DNA from: Sinomonas albida
Lineage (GTDB): Bacteria > Actinomycetota > Actinomycetes > Actinomycetales > Micrococcaceae
DNA: 64,000 nucleotides
Direction of reading: 5' to 3'
Assembly: GCF_004919045.1 (NCBI RefSeq)
Contig: NZ_SWDW01000009.1
Location: forward strand, 62,001 to 126,000
Below, piece by piece: positions 8,112 to 17,800 of this stretch; positions within the stretch are counted from its first letter, which is position 1; each line of letters opens with the position of its first letter. The position numbers and the translations under genes are program-made. The notes beneath the pieces are model-generated. The model searched no databases, was not told the DNA's origin, and was given only the letters and a program-made list of their open reading frames with translations.

Positions 8112-10153
8112 CGCAGGAAGGCGGCGGCGACGCCCGCGTCGACCGGGATGTGGAGCCCCGTGGTGTGCGAGAGCTCGTTGCTGGTCAGGACGGCGGCGGC
8201 GTTCGCGACGTGCTCCGGGAGGACCTCGCGCTTGAGCAGGGTGCGCTGGGCGTAGTACTCGCCGAGCTTCTCCTCCGGCACGCCGTAGACCGCGGCGCGC
8301 TTGGCGCCCCAGCCGCCGGCGAAGATCCCGGAGCCGCGCACCACGCCGTCGGGGTTGATGCCGTTGACGCGGATGCCGTGCTCGCCGAGCTCGGCCGCGA
8401 GCAGGCGCACCTGGTGGGCCTGGTCGGCCTTGACCGCCGAGTACGCGATGTTGTTCGGGCCCGCGAAGACCGAGTTCTTCGAGGAGATGTACACGATGTC
8501 CCCGCCCAGGCCTTGCGCGATCATGGCCTTCGCCGCGGCCTGGGAGACGAGGAACGAGCCCTTGGCCATGACGTCGTGCTGGAGGTCCCAGTCCTTCTCG
8601 GACGTCTCGAGGAGCGGCTTCGAGATGGACAGGCCCGCGTTGTTGACCACGAGGTCGATCCCGCCGAACGCGAGGACCGTCGCGTCGATCGCAGCCGCGA
8701 CGGCGGCGGCGTCGGTGACGTTCGCGCGGACGCCCACGGCTACGTCGGCGCTACCGAGCTCCGCCGCGGCGGCCTGGGCCTTCTCGAGGTCGAGGTCCGC
8801 GATGACGACGCACGCGCCCTCAGCCGCGAGGCGCGTCGCGATGGCCTTGCCGATGCCGGAAGCCGCGCCCGTGACGAGCGCGATGCGCGTCGCGTGCGAC
8901 TTGGGCTTCGGCATGCGGGCGAGCTTGGCCTCCTCGAGCGCCCAGTACTCGATGCGGAACTTCTCGCGCTCGTCGATCGGGGCGTACGTCGAGACGGCCT
9001 CGGCCCCGCGCATGACGTTGATCGCGTTGAGGTAGAACTCCCCCGCGACCCGGGCGGTCTGCTTGTCCTTGCCGTAGGAGAACATGCCCACGCCCGGGAT
9101 CAGCACGATGGCCGGGTCGGCCCCGCGCATCGCGGGAGAATCCTCTTCGGCGTGCCGCTCGTAGTACGCCGCGTAGTCCTCCCGGTACGCCTCGTGGAGC
9201 TCCTTGAGCCGGGCCACGCTCTCCTCGATCCCGGCGTCCGCGGGTAGGTCGAGGACCAGGGGCTTGACCTTGGTGCGCAGGAAGTGGTCCGGGCACGACG
9301 TGCCCAGAGCCGCGAGCCGCTGGTGCTCGGCGGAGGCGAGGAAGTCGAGGACACGCTCGTCGTCGGTGAAGTGGCCCACCTGCGGCTTGTCCGCCGAGGC
9401 GAGGCCGCGGATCACCGGGGCGAGGGCCGCCGCCTTGGCGCGGCGCTCTGCCTCGGGCAGCGCGCCGTAGCCGGGCAGGGCCGGGCCGAACGGTTCGGGG
9501 CGGCCGTTCTCCGCGAGGTACTTCTCCGCCTCGGCGATGATCCAGAGCGAGTTGGCCTCGGCCTCCTCGCTCGTGGCGCCCCACGCCGTGATGCCGTGGC
9601 CGCCGAGGATCGTGCCGATCGCCTCGGGGTGGGCTTCCTTGATCGCGGCGATGTCGAGGCCCAGCTGGAAGCCGGGACGGCGCCACGGCACCCAGACGAC
9701 GCGGCCGCCGAAGATCTTCTCGGTGAGCGCCTCGCCGTCGGCCGCGGTCGCGATCGCGATGCCCGAGTCCGGGTGGAGGTGGTCCACGTGCGCGGCGTCG
9801 ACGAGCCCGTGCATCGCGGTGTCGATCGACGGCGCGGCGCCGCCCTTGCCGTGCAGGCAGTAGTCGAACGCTGCGACCATCTCGTCCTCGCGCTCGACAC
9901 CCGGGTACACGCCCTTGAGCGCGCGCAGTCGGTCCAGGCGCAGCACCGCGAGGTTCTTCTCGGCCAGAGTCTCGAGGTCGCCCCCGGAGCCCTTGACCCA
10001 CAGGAGCTCGACCGGCTCGCCCGTGACGGGATCGGTCTCGGTGCCCTTGGCGGACGTGTTCCCGCCGGCGTAGTTGGTGTTGCGCTTGTCGGCGCCCAGC
10101 CGGTTCGAGCGGGCGATCAGCTCGGCGACAGCCGGATTCTGGGTCTGGTTCAT
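8108..10153 (-). CDS. rhaD: Bifunctional rhamnulose-1-phosphate aldolase / lactaldehyde dehydrogenase
   Basis: 681 aa with two catalytic domains. The N-terminal class II aldolase (residues about 1-400) starts MNQTQNPAVAELIARSN and carries NTNYAGGNTSAK and the metal-binding HLHPDSG. The C-terminal short-chain dehydrogenase has VTGAASGIGKAIA and YSAVKA (YxxxK). In the known bifunctional family (RhaEW/YuxG of Bacillus, RhaD of rhizobia) these cleave rhamnulose-1-phosphate to DHAP and L-lactaldehyde and oxidise the latter. The start at 10153 is preceded by GAGGA; the open frame runs further upstream only because of composition. The stop overlaps the rhaB start. The gap to rhaI (142 bases) holds a 12-mer hairpin. 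Confidence 0.93.
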   Translation of the reverse strand: MNQTQNPAVAELIARSNRLGADKRNTNYAGGNTSAKGTETDPVTGEPVELLWVKGSGGDLETLAEKNLAVLRLDRLRALKGVYPGVEREDEMVAAFDYCLHGKGGAAPSIDTAMHGLVDAAHVDHLHPDSGIAIATAADGEALTEKIFGGRVVWVPWRRPGFQLGLDIAAIKEAHPEAIGTILGGHGITAWGATSEEAEANSLWIIAEAEKYLAENGRPEPFGPALPGYGALPEAERRAKAAALAPVIRGLASADKPQVGHFTDDERVLDFLASAEHQRLAALGTSCPDHFLRTKVKPLVLDLPADAGIEESVARLKELHEAYREDYAAYYERHAEEDSPAMRGADPAIVLIPGVGMFSYGKDKQTARVAGEFYLNAINVMRGAEAVSTYAPIDEREKFRIEYWALEEAKLARMPKPKSHATRIALVTGAASGIGKAIATRLAAEGACVVIADLDLEKAQAAAAELGSADVAVGVRANVTDAAAVAAAIDATVLAFGGIDLVVNNAGLSISKPLLETSEKDWDLQHDVMAKGSFLVSQAAAKAMIAQGLGGDIVYISSKNSVFAGPNNIAYSAVKADQAHQVRLLAAELGEHGIRVNGINPDGVVRGSGIFAGGWGAKRAAVYGVPEEKLGEYYAQRTLLKREVLPEHVANAAAVLTSNELSHTTGLHIPVDAGVAAAFLR

Positions 10154-10254
10154 GGTGTCCTCGTGGGTTCGGGAGGGCGGTTTTGGGGAGGGAGGGCGGT
10201 TGAGTGGCACTGCGTCGAAGGCGACGGACGACGGCGGAGGGCAGCGTGGCGGGT

Positions 10255-10290
10255 GGACGGACGACGGCGCGCGGTCGCCGTCGTCCGTCC
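10255..10290. repeat. Intercistronic hairpin of two inverted 12-mers
   Basis: A perfect 15-bp stem (10255-10269 with 10276-10290) around a 6-nt loop lies six bases past the rhaI stop and before rhaD. Each arm contains CGGACGACGGCG, and a third copy sits at 10225-10236. In the rha transcript it would form a stable structure that could attenuate expression or protect the upstream message. It has no T-tract. Confidence 0.65.
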
Positions 10291-10295
10291 CTCGC

Positions 10296-11465
10296 TCAGG
10301 CGCCCCAGCCGGCCTGGGTGCCGCCCACGCGGGTGTCGTTGATGAGCTTCTGGTAGCCCGAGGCGGCGTAGGCGGCCATCGGATCGGCGGGGAGGCCGCG
10401 CTCCTCGCGCCACGCGGCCAGGGCCGGGCGGACGTCCGTGTAGAACGCATCCATGAAGACGGCGTTCGCGGCGAGGACATCGTGGTTGGCCTGGGCCTCT
10501 CCGAGGGCCTCGCGGTCGAGGAGCAGGGCGCGCAGGGCCATCTCCTGGACGTTGAGCACGGAGCGGATCTGGCCCGGGATCTTCTCCTCGAGGTTGTGGC
10601 ACTGGTCGAGCATGAGGGCCACGGGCGAGTTCGGCTCGAGGCCGCCGCCGCGGACCACCTCGACCATGATGCGGAAGAGCTGGAACGGGTCCGCCGCGCC
10701 GACGATGAGGTCGTCGTCGGCGTAGAAGCGCGAGTTGAAGTCGAAGGATCCGAGCTTCCCGAGGCGCAGGAGCTGGGCCACGATGAACTCGATGTTCGTG
10801 CCGGGGGCATGGTGGCCCGTGTCGAGGCACACGAACGCCTTCTCGCCGAGGGCGAGGGTCTGGGCGTAGGAGGTACCCCAGTCCGGGACGTCGGTGTGAT
10901 AGAACGCCGGCTCGAAGAACTTGTACTCGAGCACGAGGCGCTGGCTCTCTCCGAGACGCGCGTAGATTTCCGCAAGCGACTCGGCGAGCCGGTCCTGACG
11001 GGCGCGGATGTCGTCTTGGCCGGGATAGTTGGTGCCGTCCGCGAGCCAGATCTTGAGGTCGCGCGAACCGGTCGCGTCCATGATGTCGATGCACTCGAGG
11101 TGGTGCTCGATCGCCTTGCGGCGCACGGCCTCTTCCGAGTGGGTGAGCGAGCCGAACTTGTAGACGTCGTCCTGGAACGTGTTCGAGTTGACCGTCCCGA
11201 GCCTTACGCCCAGGCCCTCGGCGTAATCGCGGAGCGCCGCGTAGTCCTCGACCTTGTCCCACGGGATGTGCAGCGCGACGCTCGGTGCGAGGCCCGTGAG
11301 CTCGTTGACCTTCGCCGCGTCCTGGATCTTCTCCTCGACGGTGCGCGGTGTGCCCGGTGTGCCGAACACCTTGAAGCGCGTGCCCGAGTTGCCGTAGGCC
11401 CACGAGGGGACCTCGATCGCGAGGCCGTCCAGAGCCTCAGGGATGCGGATTTCGGTGGTGCTCAT
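10296..11465 (-). CDS. rhaI: L-rhamnose isomerase
   Basis: Converts L-rhamnose to L-rhamnulose in the cytoplasm. 389 aa, with a TIM-barrel xylose-isomerase-like fold of the Pseudomonas stutzeri RhaI type rather than E. coli RhaA. Visible signatures include PSWAYGNSGTRFKVF at the N-terminus, ALHIPWDK, metal- and substrate-site segments WLADGTNYPGQDD, LEYKFFEPAFYHTD, CLDTGHHAPGTNIEF and FDFNSRFYADDDL. The ATG at 11465 overlaps the stop of rhaM by four bases. The neighbours confirm the pathway. The same fold can act on other deoxy- and ketosugars, but the context favours rhamnose. Confidence 0.94.
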   Translation of the reverse strand: MSTTEIRIPEALDGLAIEVPSWAYGNSGTRFKVFGTPGTPRTVEEKIQDAAKVNELTGLAPSVALHIPWDKVEDYAALRDYAEGLGVRLGTVNSNTFQDDVYKFGSLTHSEEAVRRKAIEHHLECIDIMDATGSRDLKIWLADGTNYPGQDDIRARQDRLAESLAEIYARLGESQRLVLEYKFFEPAFYHTDVPDWGTSYAQTLALGEKAFVCLDTGHHAPGTNIEFIVAQLLRLGKLGSFDFNSRFYADDDLIVGAADPFQLFRIMVEVVRGGGLEPNSPVALMLDQCHNLEEKIPGQIRSVLNVQEMALRALLLDREALGEAQANHDVLAANAVFMDAFYTDVRPALAAWREERGLPADPMAAYAASGYQKLINDTRVGGTQAGWGA

Positions 11466-11920
11466 GCGTGGTCTCCTGTGGTCTGTTCTGGCTCTGAAAT
11501 GGGGGCCGCGTCCGATTCGGCGGTTCGGGTCGTTTCGGATGCTGTGCCCTGAGGCTTCCGGGCGTCGCGGCGGGCCGCGGCGAGCTGGTCCTCGAGGTAG
11601 AAGACCTCCTCGAGAGCGATGAAGGATTCGTCCGGCGGTGAATCGATGCCGTCGAAGAGGCCGGCCATCTCGGCCTGCCAGCGGGCGTTGACCTCGTAGG
11701 CGGCCATGCGGGCGGTCGCGGCGTCGAGGCTGTCCGTCTCGACGTAGCCGATCAGGAGCCCGTCGGGGCGGAGGAAGAGGGAGTAGTTGCGCCAGCCCGC
11801 TGCCTCCAAGGCCTCGAGCATCTCGGGCCACACGGCGGCGTGCCGGCGCTTGTACTCCTCGATGCGGTCCGGGTGGATCCACTGCTGGAAGCAGATCCGC
11901 CGCGTCGCGGTCTCGCTCAT
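11462..11920 (-). CDS. rhaM: L-rhamnose mutarotase
   Basis: Interconverts the alpha and beta anomers of L-rhamnose. 152 aa. Residues 1 to about 104 are the RhaM fold: RICFQQWIHPDRIEEYKRRHAAVWPEML and SLFLRPDGLLIGYVETD. The remaining 45 residues are a Ser/Thr/Glu/Pro-rich tail beyond the usual family length. The start at 11920 has AGGAG seven bases upstream. It is the first gene of the rha operon, with a LacI-like palindrome about 50 bases upstream. Confidence 0.92.
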   Translation of the reverse strand: MSETATRRICFQQWIHPDRIEEYKRRHAAVWPEMLEALEAAGWRNYSLFLRPDGLLIGYVETDSLDAATARMAAYEVNARWQAEMAGLFDGIDSPPDESFIALEEVFYLEDQLAAARRDARKPQGTASETTRTAESDAAPISEPEQTTGDHA

Positions 11921-11970
11921 CGGGCTCCTGTGGGTTGGGTTGGCGTGCGTGCCGCCGATTTGTTCGATTC

Positions 11971-11982
11971 TGAATCGATTCA
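11971..11982. promoter_or_regulatory. LacI-family operator (rha side)
   Basis: TGAATCGATTCA is a perfect 12-bp palindrome with central CG, the LacI-family operator form. It lies 51-62 bases upstream of rhaM, so it likely controls the rhaMIDB transcript. The LacI regulator encoded at 18798-19844 is the likely partner by location. Confidence 0.6.
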
Positions 11983-12065
11983 AAGTAGTTTCATCCTTAG
12001 ATTAGGGCCAGCGGTCGCGGGGGTCAACAGGCCTCACCGACTTTGGGTCTGTCCACCAGGAGCGC

Positions 12066-12229
12066 AGCCGGCTGCGGCGTCGGCGTCTCCTGCCCTTGAC
12101 CGCTTCTGCTTGCCGGACCCCGCCGGCGGCGGCGGCGTCTGCTGCCCTCGACCGCTTCTCCTTGCCGGACCCCAGCCGGCTGCGGCGTCGGCATCTGCTG
12201 CCCTTGACCGCTTCTCCTTGCCGGACCCC
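12066..12229. repeat. Three tandem copies of a 52-56 bp unit
   Basis: Copies at 12066-12121, 12122-12173 and 12174-12229 share the core TGCCCTTGACCGCTTCTCCT and end in GCCGGACCCC. The middle copy is four bases shorter. They lie in the rha divergent region and are not coding by any convincing frame. Confidence 0.75.
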
Positions 12230-12243
12230 ACAAGGAGAAGCGG
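12208..12243. terminator. 13-bp perfect hairpin
   Basis: CCGCTTCTCCTTG (12208-12220) pairs exactly with 12231-12243 around a 10-nt loop. The right arm starts a short direct repeat, CAAGGAGAtGCGGCT, with copies at 12231, 12250 and a partial at 12269. No T-run follows, so termination is only a possibility. Confidence 0.4.
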
Positions 12244-12483
12244 CTCAGGCAAGGAGATGCGGCTGAGGCAAGGAGATACGGGTGGACCCTCCCTCCCGGG
12301 AGGGGAGAGCGCGCCGTCGTCGGTGGGGCGCCGGCCCACCGCGATGATGCAGCCCCCGCCAACCCGGTGCCTCGTTACCGCCGGCGAGGAACTGCTGGGG
12401 CGGACTCGCGGTTCCCTGGTGAATCGTTTTTCCGCCAGCCCTGACCGCTCTGGACGAACACGCCACGGCCATGCCAAACTGTG

Positions 12484-12497
12484 GGAAAACGCTTTCC
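12484..12497. promoter_or_regulatory. LacI-family operator (rhamnosidase side)
   Basis: GGAAAACGCTTTCC is a 14-bp palindrome with one mismatched pair and central CG, very close to classic LacI/GalR-family operators. It lies 39-52 bases upstream of the Gfo/Idh-DUF6807 start at 12536. Confidence 0.6.
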
Positions 12498-12535
12498 AGC
12501 TTCCCGCCACGCGGGCCACGGCGCAAAGGAGCTCC

Positions 12536-14809
12536 ATGAGCACCCCCGCATCTCCGACCGCCCCATCGAACGACGCCGCCCGCCAGCCCGGGGGCCCAAC
12601 CCCCGGGGTCCCGACCACTGAAACCCCAACCCCCGGCAGCGCCCAGCCCCCAACTGCCCCAACCCCCAGCAGCGCCCAGCCCCCAACCGCCCCAACCCCC
12701 AGCAGCGCCCAGCCCCCAACCGCCCCAACCCCCGGCAGCGCCCAGCCCCGAACCGCCCCAACCCCCAGCAGCGCCCAGCCCCCAACCGCCCCAACCCCCA
12801 GCAGCGCCCAGCCCCCAACCGCCCCAACCCCCCGAACCACGCCGTCCCGCGTCGCCCTCGTCGGCGCCCACGGCTTCGGCCTCGTGCACCTGCGGAACCT
12901 GGACCGCCTGGGCCGCGGGGGCGCCGTCGTCCTCGATGCTGTGGCTGATCCGCGCCCGCCGGACGCCGAAACGATGCCCGAGGGCGCGGCGCAGTTCGCG
13001 TCGTTCGATGAGCTGCTCGCCGCCCGCCCGGCCCCGGACGTCGCGATCGTCGCGACGCCGCTGCAGACCCACGGCCCGCTGGGCGCGGCCGCCCTCGACG
13101 CCGGGGCACAGCTCTACCTCGAGAAGCCGCCGGTCCCGTCTCTTGGCGCGTACCGCGAGCTGCTGGCTCACGCGGAGCGCCGCCACGCCGCGGTCCAGGT
13201 CGGCTTCCAGAGCCTCGGCTCGCACGCGTTGCCGGCGATCGAGGCGCTCCTCGCGTCGGGCGAGATCGGCACACTGCGAGCGGTCGGCGCGATCGGCGTC
13301 TGGACCCGCGACCTCGCCTACTACGCCCGCTCGCGCTGGGCAGGCAGACGCACCCTCGACGGCGTCGAGGTGGTGGACGGCGTCGTCACGAACCCGCTCG
13401 CGCACGCCGTCGCGACGGCGCTGCGCATCGCCCGCGCCCACCGCGAGGAGGACGTCGCGAGCATCGACGTCGACCTCTACCACGCCCACGACATCGAGGC
13501 GGACGATACGTCCGCCGTCCGCATCCTCACCGCGAACGGCCTGCCCATCACGTGCGCCCTCACGCTCTGCGCGGCCGAGTCCGCCGAGCCGTGGGTCACT
13601 GTCTACGGCACGGAGGGCGAGGCGCAGTTCTTCTACACGGAGGATCGGCTCGTGGTCCGCACCCAGGCGGGCGAGCGCGAGGAGAGCTACGGCCGCACGG
13701 ACCTGACCGAGAACCTGCTGGATCACCTCACCACGGGTGCGCCGCTCCTCAGCTCCCTCGGTGATGCCGGCGCGTTCATGCGGGTCCTCGAGGCCGTGCG
13801 CACGGCTCCCGCGCCGCGCCAGATCCCGAGCGATTTCGTGGACTGGGTCGGCGAGGGGCAGGCCGCGCGGCCCGTCGTCCGCGGTATCGAGGAGGCGCTC
13901 GAGCGCGCGGTGCGGGGACAGGCGACGTTCTCCGAGCTCGGACTCCCGTGGGCCGCGCCCCAGACGGCGAGCGCGGAGCTCACCCTCCCGGACGGCCGCG
14001 CGGTCGCCGAGCTCCGCAGCGGCGCGGGCCTCGCCCCGACGCTCTCGCCGCGCCCGTACCTGCACCCCGTGCGCACGCTCGCTGGAACCGTCATCACGGA
14101 CCAGCTCCCCCTCGACCACGCGTGGCACCTCGGCCTCGGATGGGCGCTCCAGGACGTGTCCGGCACGAACCTCTGGGGCGGCCGAACCTACACGCGCGAG
14201 GCCGGCCGCTACGTCTGGCGCCCCGATCACGGGCGCATCGCGATCGGGCACGCGGCTTCCGCTGCGGGCCGGCTCGACCTCGCCCTGCGCTGGGAGGCGC
14301 ACGACGGCGAGGCCCTCCTCACCGAGGAACGCACCGCGAGCGCGGAGCCAGCGGGCGACGGCGCGTGGCGGCTCGACCTCTCGTCCCGGCTCACGGCGGC
14401 GCAGCCCGTGAGCCTGGGCGGCCCCGGCTCGAACGGGAACGCCGGCGGCGGGTACGGCGGGCTCTTCCTGCGGCTCGCGCCGTGCGTGGACGCGCAGGTG
14501 TTCACGCCGGTCGCCGCGGGCGAGGAGGCCGTGCACGGCCACGCCGCCCCGTGGATCGGCTGGAGCGCCCGGTTCGGCGAGGCCGAGGCCGGCGTCGTGA
14601 TCGCCGCCGCGCCAGAAGCCCCGGACGATCCGTGGTTCGTGCGCCTCGCAGGCTATCCGGGGATCGGCTCGGCGCTCGCGTGGGAGCGCGCCGTCGAGCT
14701 CGGCACCGGCGGTTCGCTCGCGCGGACGTTCCGCATGTGGTTCGTCGACGGCCCGCTCGACGCCGACCGGGCCGCGTGCCTCGTGGCGAGCGCGGCGGTC
14801 GGCGAGTGA
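12536..14809 (+). CDS. Gfo/Idh oxidoreductase fused to a DUF6807-like domain, Pro-rich N-terminus
   Basis: 757 aa. Residues 1 to about 100 are a Pro/Thr/Ala-rich linker with six 11-residue repeats of the form SAQPPTAPTPS. From about 103 a Rossmann domain begins (RVALVGAHGFGLVHLRNL). The family lysine motif is YLEKPPVPS, followed by a Gfo/Idh C-terminal half. From about 480 to the end is a DUF6807 (PmoA-like) beta-sandwich, with YLHPVRTLAGTVITDQLPLDHAWHLGL and NLWGGRTY. It probably modifies a sugar released from the rhamnoside. The ATG at 12536 has AAAGGAG eight bases upstream. Its stop overlaps the rhamnosidase start by one base (TGATG). There is no signal peptide. Confidence 0.85.
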   Translation: MSTPASPTAPSNDAARQPGGPTPGVPTTETPTPGSAQPPTAPTPSSAQPPTAPTPSSAQPPTAPTPGSAQPRTAPTPSSAQPPTAPTPSSAQPPTAPTPRTTPSRVALVGAHGFGLVHLRNLDRLGRGGAVVLDAVADPRPPDAETMPEGAAQFASFDELLAARPAPDVAIVATPLQTHGPLGAAALDAGAQLYLEKPPVPSLGAYRELLAHAERRHAAVQVGFQSLGSHALPAIEALLASGEIGTLRAVGAIGVWTRDLAYYARSRWAGRRTLDGVEVVDGVVTNPLAHAVATALRIARAHREEDVASIDVDLYHAHDIEADDTSAVRILTANGLPITCALTLCAAESAEPWVTVYGTEGEAQFFYTEDRLVVRTQAGEREESYGRTDLTENLLDHLTTGAPLLSSLGDAGAFMRVLEAVRTAPAPRQIPSDFVDWVGEGQAARPVVRGIEEALERAVRGQATFSELGLPWAAPQTASAELTLPDGRAVAELRSGAGLAPTLSPRPYLHPVRTLAGTVITDQLPLDHAWHLGLGWALQDVSGTNLWGGRTYTREAGRYVWRPDHGRIAIGHAASAAGRLDLALRWEAHDGEALLTEERTASAEPAGDGAWRLDLSSRLTAAQPVSLGGPGSNGNAGGGYGGLFLRLAPCVDAQVFTPVAAGEEAVHGHAAPWIGWSARFGEAEAGVVIAAAPEAPDDPWFVRLAGYPGIGSALAWERAVELGTGGSLARTFRMWFVDGPLDADRAACLVASAAVGE
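12635..12832 (+). repeat. Six in-frame 33-bp tandem repeats
   Basis: Six head-to-tail 33-bp units encode SAQPPTAPTPS variants (Ser/Gly, Pro/Arg changes). Near-identity at the DNA level suggests recent expansion by slippage. Confidence 0.85.
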
Positions 14810-17800
14810 TGGCTGGGGCGGGCCTACGTCCCGTCCGGCTGCGCGTCGAGGGTGCGGAGGCCTGCCTCACGGCGGGCCCCACGCCCCGTCTCGCGTGGCA
14901 GGCCGAACCGGCGGCGCCGCTGGACGCGCTCGGCGCCGCCCCGGCGTCGTCCGCGGGACCCACCGCCGCCCATCCTGTCGCCGCCGAGCCCGAGGTGCGC
15001 GCCGCCGACGGCCGCCTCCTCTGGGCCCCCGGCCGCATCCCTCTCCCCCGCCACGCCACGACGCGCGTCGTCGTCCCCGACGGCGCCGCGCTGCCACCGG
15101 ACACCGCATGCCGTTGGCGGGTGCGCCTCCAAACCGACGACGGCGCGTGGGGCCCCTGGAGCGAGGACCACGCGTTCGGCACGGCGCTGTTCAGCACAGG
15201 GCTGGACGACAACGGGCTGGACGACGGGCTGCTGGACGACGGGCTGCTGGACGACCGGGGCCGGGGCGGCTGGACCGCTCAGTGGATCGCCCGGCCCGCC
15301 GGTGGCCGCGCGCCGCTGCGGATCGCGGACGGCGAGCTGCGCTGGCACGGCACCCCGTTCCTGCCCGCTCCGGTCAAGGCGGGGGCGGACTTCGTCCTCG
15401 ACGCCGAGCTGCGCCCCGTGCTCGGCGCCGCGGGAGTCGTCCTCTGGAGCGCGGGTCCCGGCACCGGCCTACTGCTCGAACTCGAGCGAAGCCGCGTCGT
15501 CCTGCGGCCAGCGCCGCGCTGGGAGCAGCCGTGCGAACCCGAAGACTGGGCCACGGAGCCTCTCGTCGAGGCCGTCTTCGCGCCCGAGCGTGCCGAGGCG
15601 GGCCGGCCCCCGCACCCGGGCAGCGGTCGGCTCCACCGGCTCCGGGCGGAGGCCCGCGGCGGGAGGCTATCGGTCGCCGTCGACGGCCTGCGGCTCGCGG
15701 AGCTTGCCGTGCCCGCCCCTGCGGGGACCCTGATCGCGCTCCACGCGGCGCCGCGTGCCGAGGGGGCGCTTCAATCCCTCACGATCAGCGACGGCGCGGG
15801 CACCGGAGCGGGCACGGAGAGGTTCCGCTACCGCTCCTCGGACGGACTCGCCGGCTGGCCCGCGACCACGGCGTTCCGCCAGCCGGACGAGTGGACGCTC
15901 CTGCGCACCGAGGCTGTGCTTGCGGGCCCGGTGCGCCGGGCCGTCGTCTACGCGGCCGCCCGCCACCAGGCGTGGGTCTCGGTGGGCGGGCGGGAGGTCC
16001 TCGAGCTCTCCTCGTTCGGCTATCCGGGCGAGGACTATTACGACGCCGCCGACGTCACCGCGGCGCTCCGCGCCGTCTGGACGGGGTCAGCGGGCCAAAG
16101 GAACACGGATCCGCGGGTCACCCTCGCGATCCTCTCGCACTGGTACGGGCCCGGGCAGGGCCGCGCCTCCACGGTGCCCGGCGTGCTCGCCGAGCTCCGC
16201 GTCGAGTACGACGACGGGTCGCGCGCCGTGTTCGCGACGGGTCCCGGCTGGCGCGTCGCCGAGGCGCCGTACGCGCAGGCCGGCTACCGCAACGACGAGG
16301 GCGATCCGATCGAGCATGTCCTCGGCGCCCTGCCCGCAGGCTGGGACGCGCCTGGCTTCGACGATTCCGGCTGGGAGCCGGCCCGGGTCCTCGGCGCGAA
16401 TCCGTGCCCCGAGTTCCCCGCCGTCCATCCGCGCCGCGCGCACACCGCGGAGGCTCGCGACGAGCCCGTGCGCTGGCTCGTGGCCGACGACGGCACGCCC
16501 GTCGCCGACTTCGGCACGGTCCGCGCGCGCCGCCCGCGCGCGAGCTGGGACGCGCGGCACTCCTCGGACGCGCTGCGCTCCGAGGACGATCCGCGCTCCT
16601 GGGATGCACCGCGCTCCTCGGACGAACAGCATTCCGCGGACGCTCCCGTCCGCCTCCGCGCCGGTTACGAGCTCAAGCCGGACGGCCGCGTCGACGACGC
16701 GACGCTGCCGAGCCAGAACACCGACATGACGTTCCTCGTGGGCGGCGTTGCTGCAACCGCCAGCGCCGACCCCGCGGCGGGCGCCGCCCGGGCCGCGGCC
16801 ACGAGCTTCGACGCGCGCGTCCACCTCGGCTTCCGCTACCTCGAGTTCGGCGGCGCCGCTCCCGCCCGGCTGGACGCCGCCGTCGTCCGCGGGGCGCACC
16901 CCGCGGAGGCGACCTTCGAGTGCTCGGATCCGCGGCTCACGGACGTGCTCCGGCTCCTGCAGGACTCGGCGCTCCACGGCGTCCAAGAGCGCTTCGTGGA
17001 CACCCCCACCCGGGAGAAGGGCCAGTTCCTCGCCGACGCGGCGAACATCTCCTACGCGACCATGGCCGCGTTCGGCGAGCGCGAGTTCACGCGTCAAGCC
17101 CTGCGCGAGTTCGCGTGGTCCGGGCGTCGGTACTGGGATGCCCCGCACGAGCGGGGCCGCGTCAACGCCGTCTACCCCAACGGCGACGGCAAGCGGGACA
17201 TCCCCGACTTCAGCCTCATGCTGCCCGAGTGGGCCGAGGCGTACTGGGACGCGACCGGCGACGACGCGTTCGTCGCCGAGCTGCTCCCCACGCTCGAGGC
17301 GACGTGCGGCTATGCCCTCCGCTCGCGCGCGGATTCGGGACCGTGCGCGGGCCTCGTGACGAACCTCGAGGGCGGCGGCGGGCCTTACCTGCACGGCATC
17401 GTCGACTGGCCGGCCCCGAACCGCTTCGGCTACGACATGGACACGGCCGCGCGGACCACCGTCAACGCGCAGGCATTCGCGGCGCTCACCGCGACGGCCC
17501 GACTCAGCGCGCTCCTCGGCCGGGACCGGCACGCTGCCCTCCTCGGCGAGCGCGCTGCGGCCCTCGCCGACGCGATGCACCGCAAGCTCCGCGTGGACGG
17601 CGTGTTCGTCGACGGCCTTCGCGAGGACGGCTCACCGAGCCCGCACGCGTCCCAGCACGCGACCGTCTTCCCGCTCGCGGTCGGCGCGACCGCGCCGGAC
17701 TTCCGCGCCGCCGACGCCCACCGCGCCGCCCGGTCCGGCCTCCGCATGGGGCCGCTGACGTGGCACCGGCTGCTCGGCGCGCTCATCAGCGAGAGCCTCG

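Larger units (their letters stand above)
11921..12535. other. 615-bp divergent regulatory and repeat region
   Basis: Lies between the divergent rha operon and the Gfo/Idh-rhamnosidase pair. It holds a LacI-type operator on each side (11971-11982 and 12484-12497). In between are three tandem copies of a 52-56 bp unit, a strong hairpin and a 19-bp direct repeat. No convincing gene is seen; open frames here are frame shadows or upstream read-through. Confidence 0.7.

Noticed and set aside
12635-12832. Possible CRISPR array from repeated units (also 39845-39946)
   Set aside because: The units are contiguous tandem repeats without spacers, one is in frame within a protein, and no cas gene is present.
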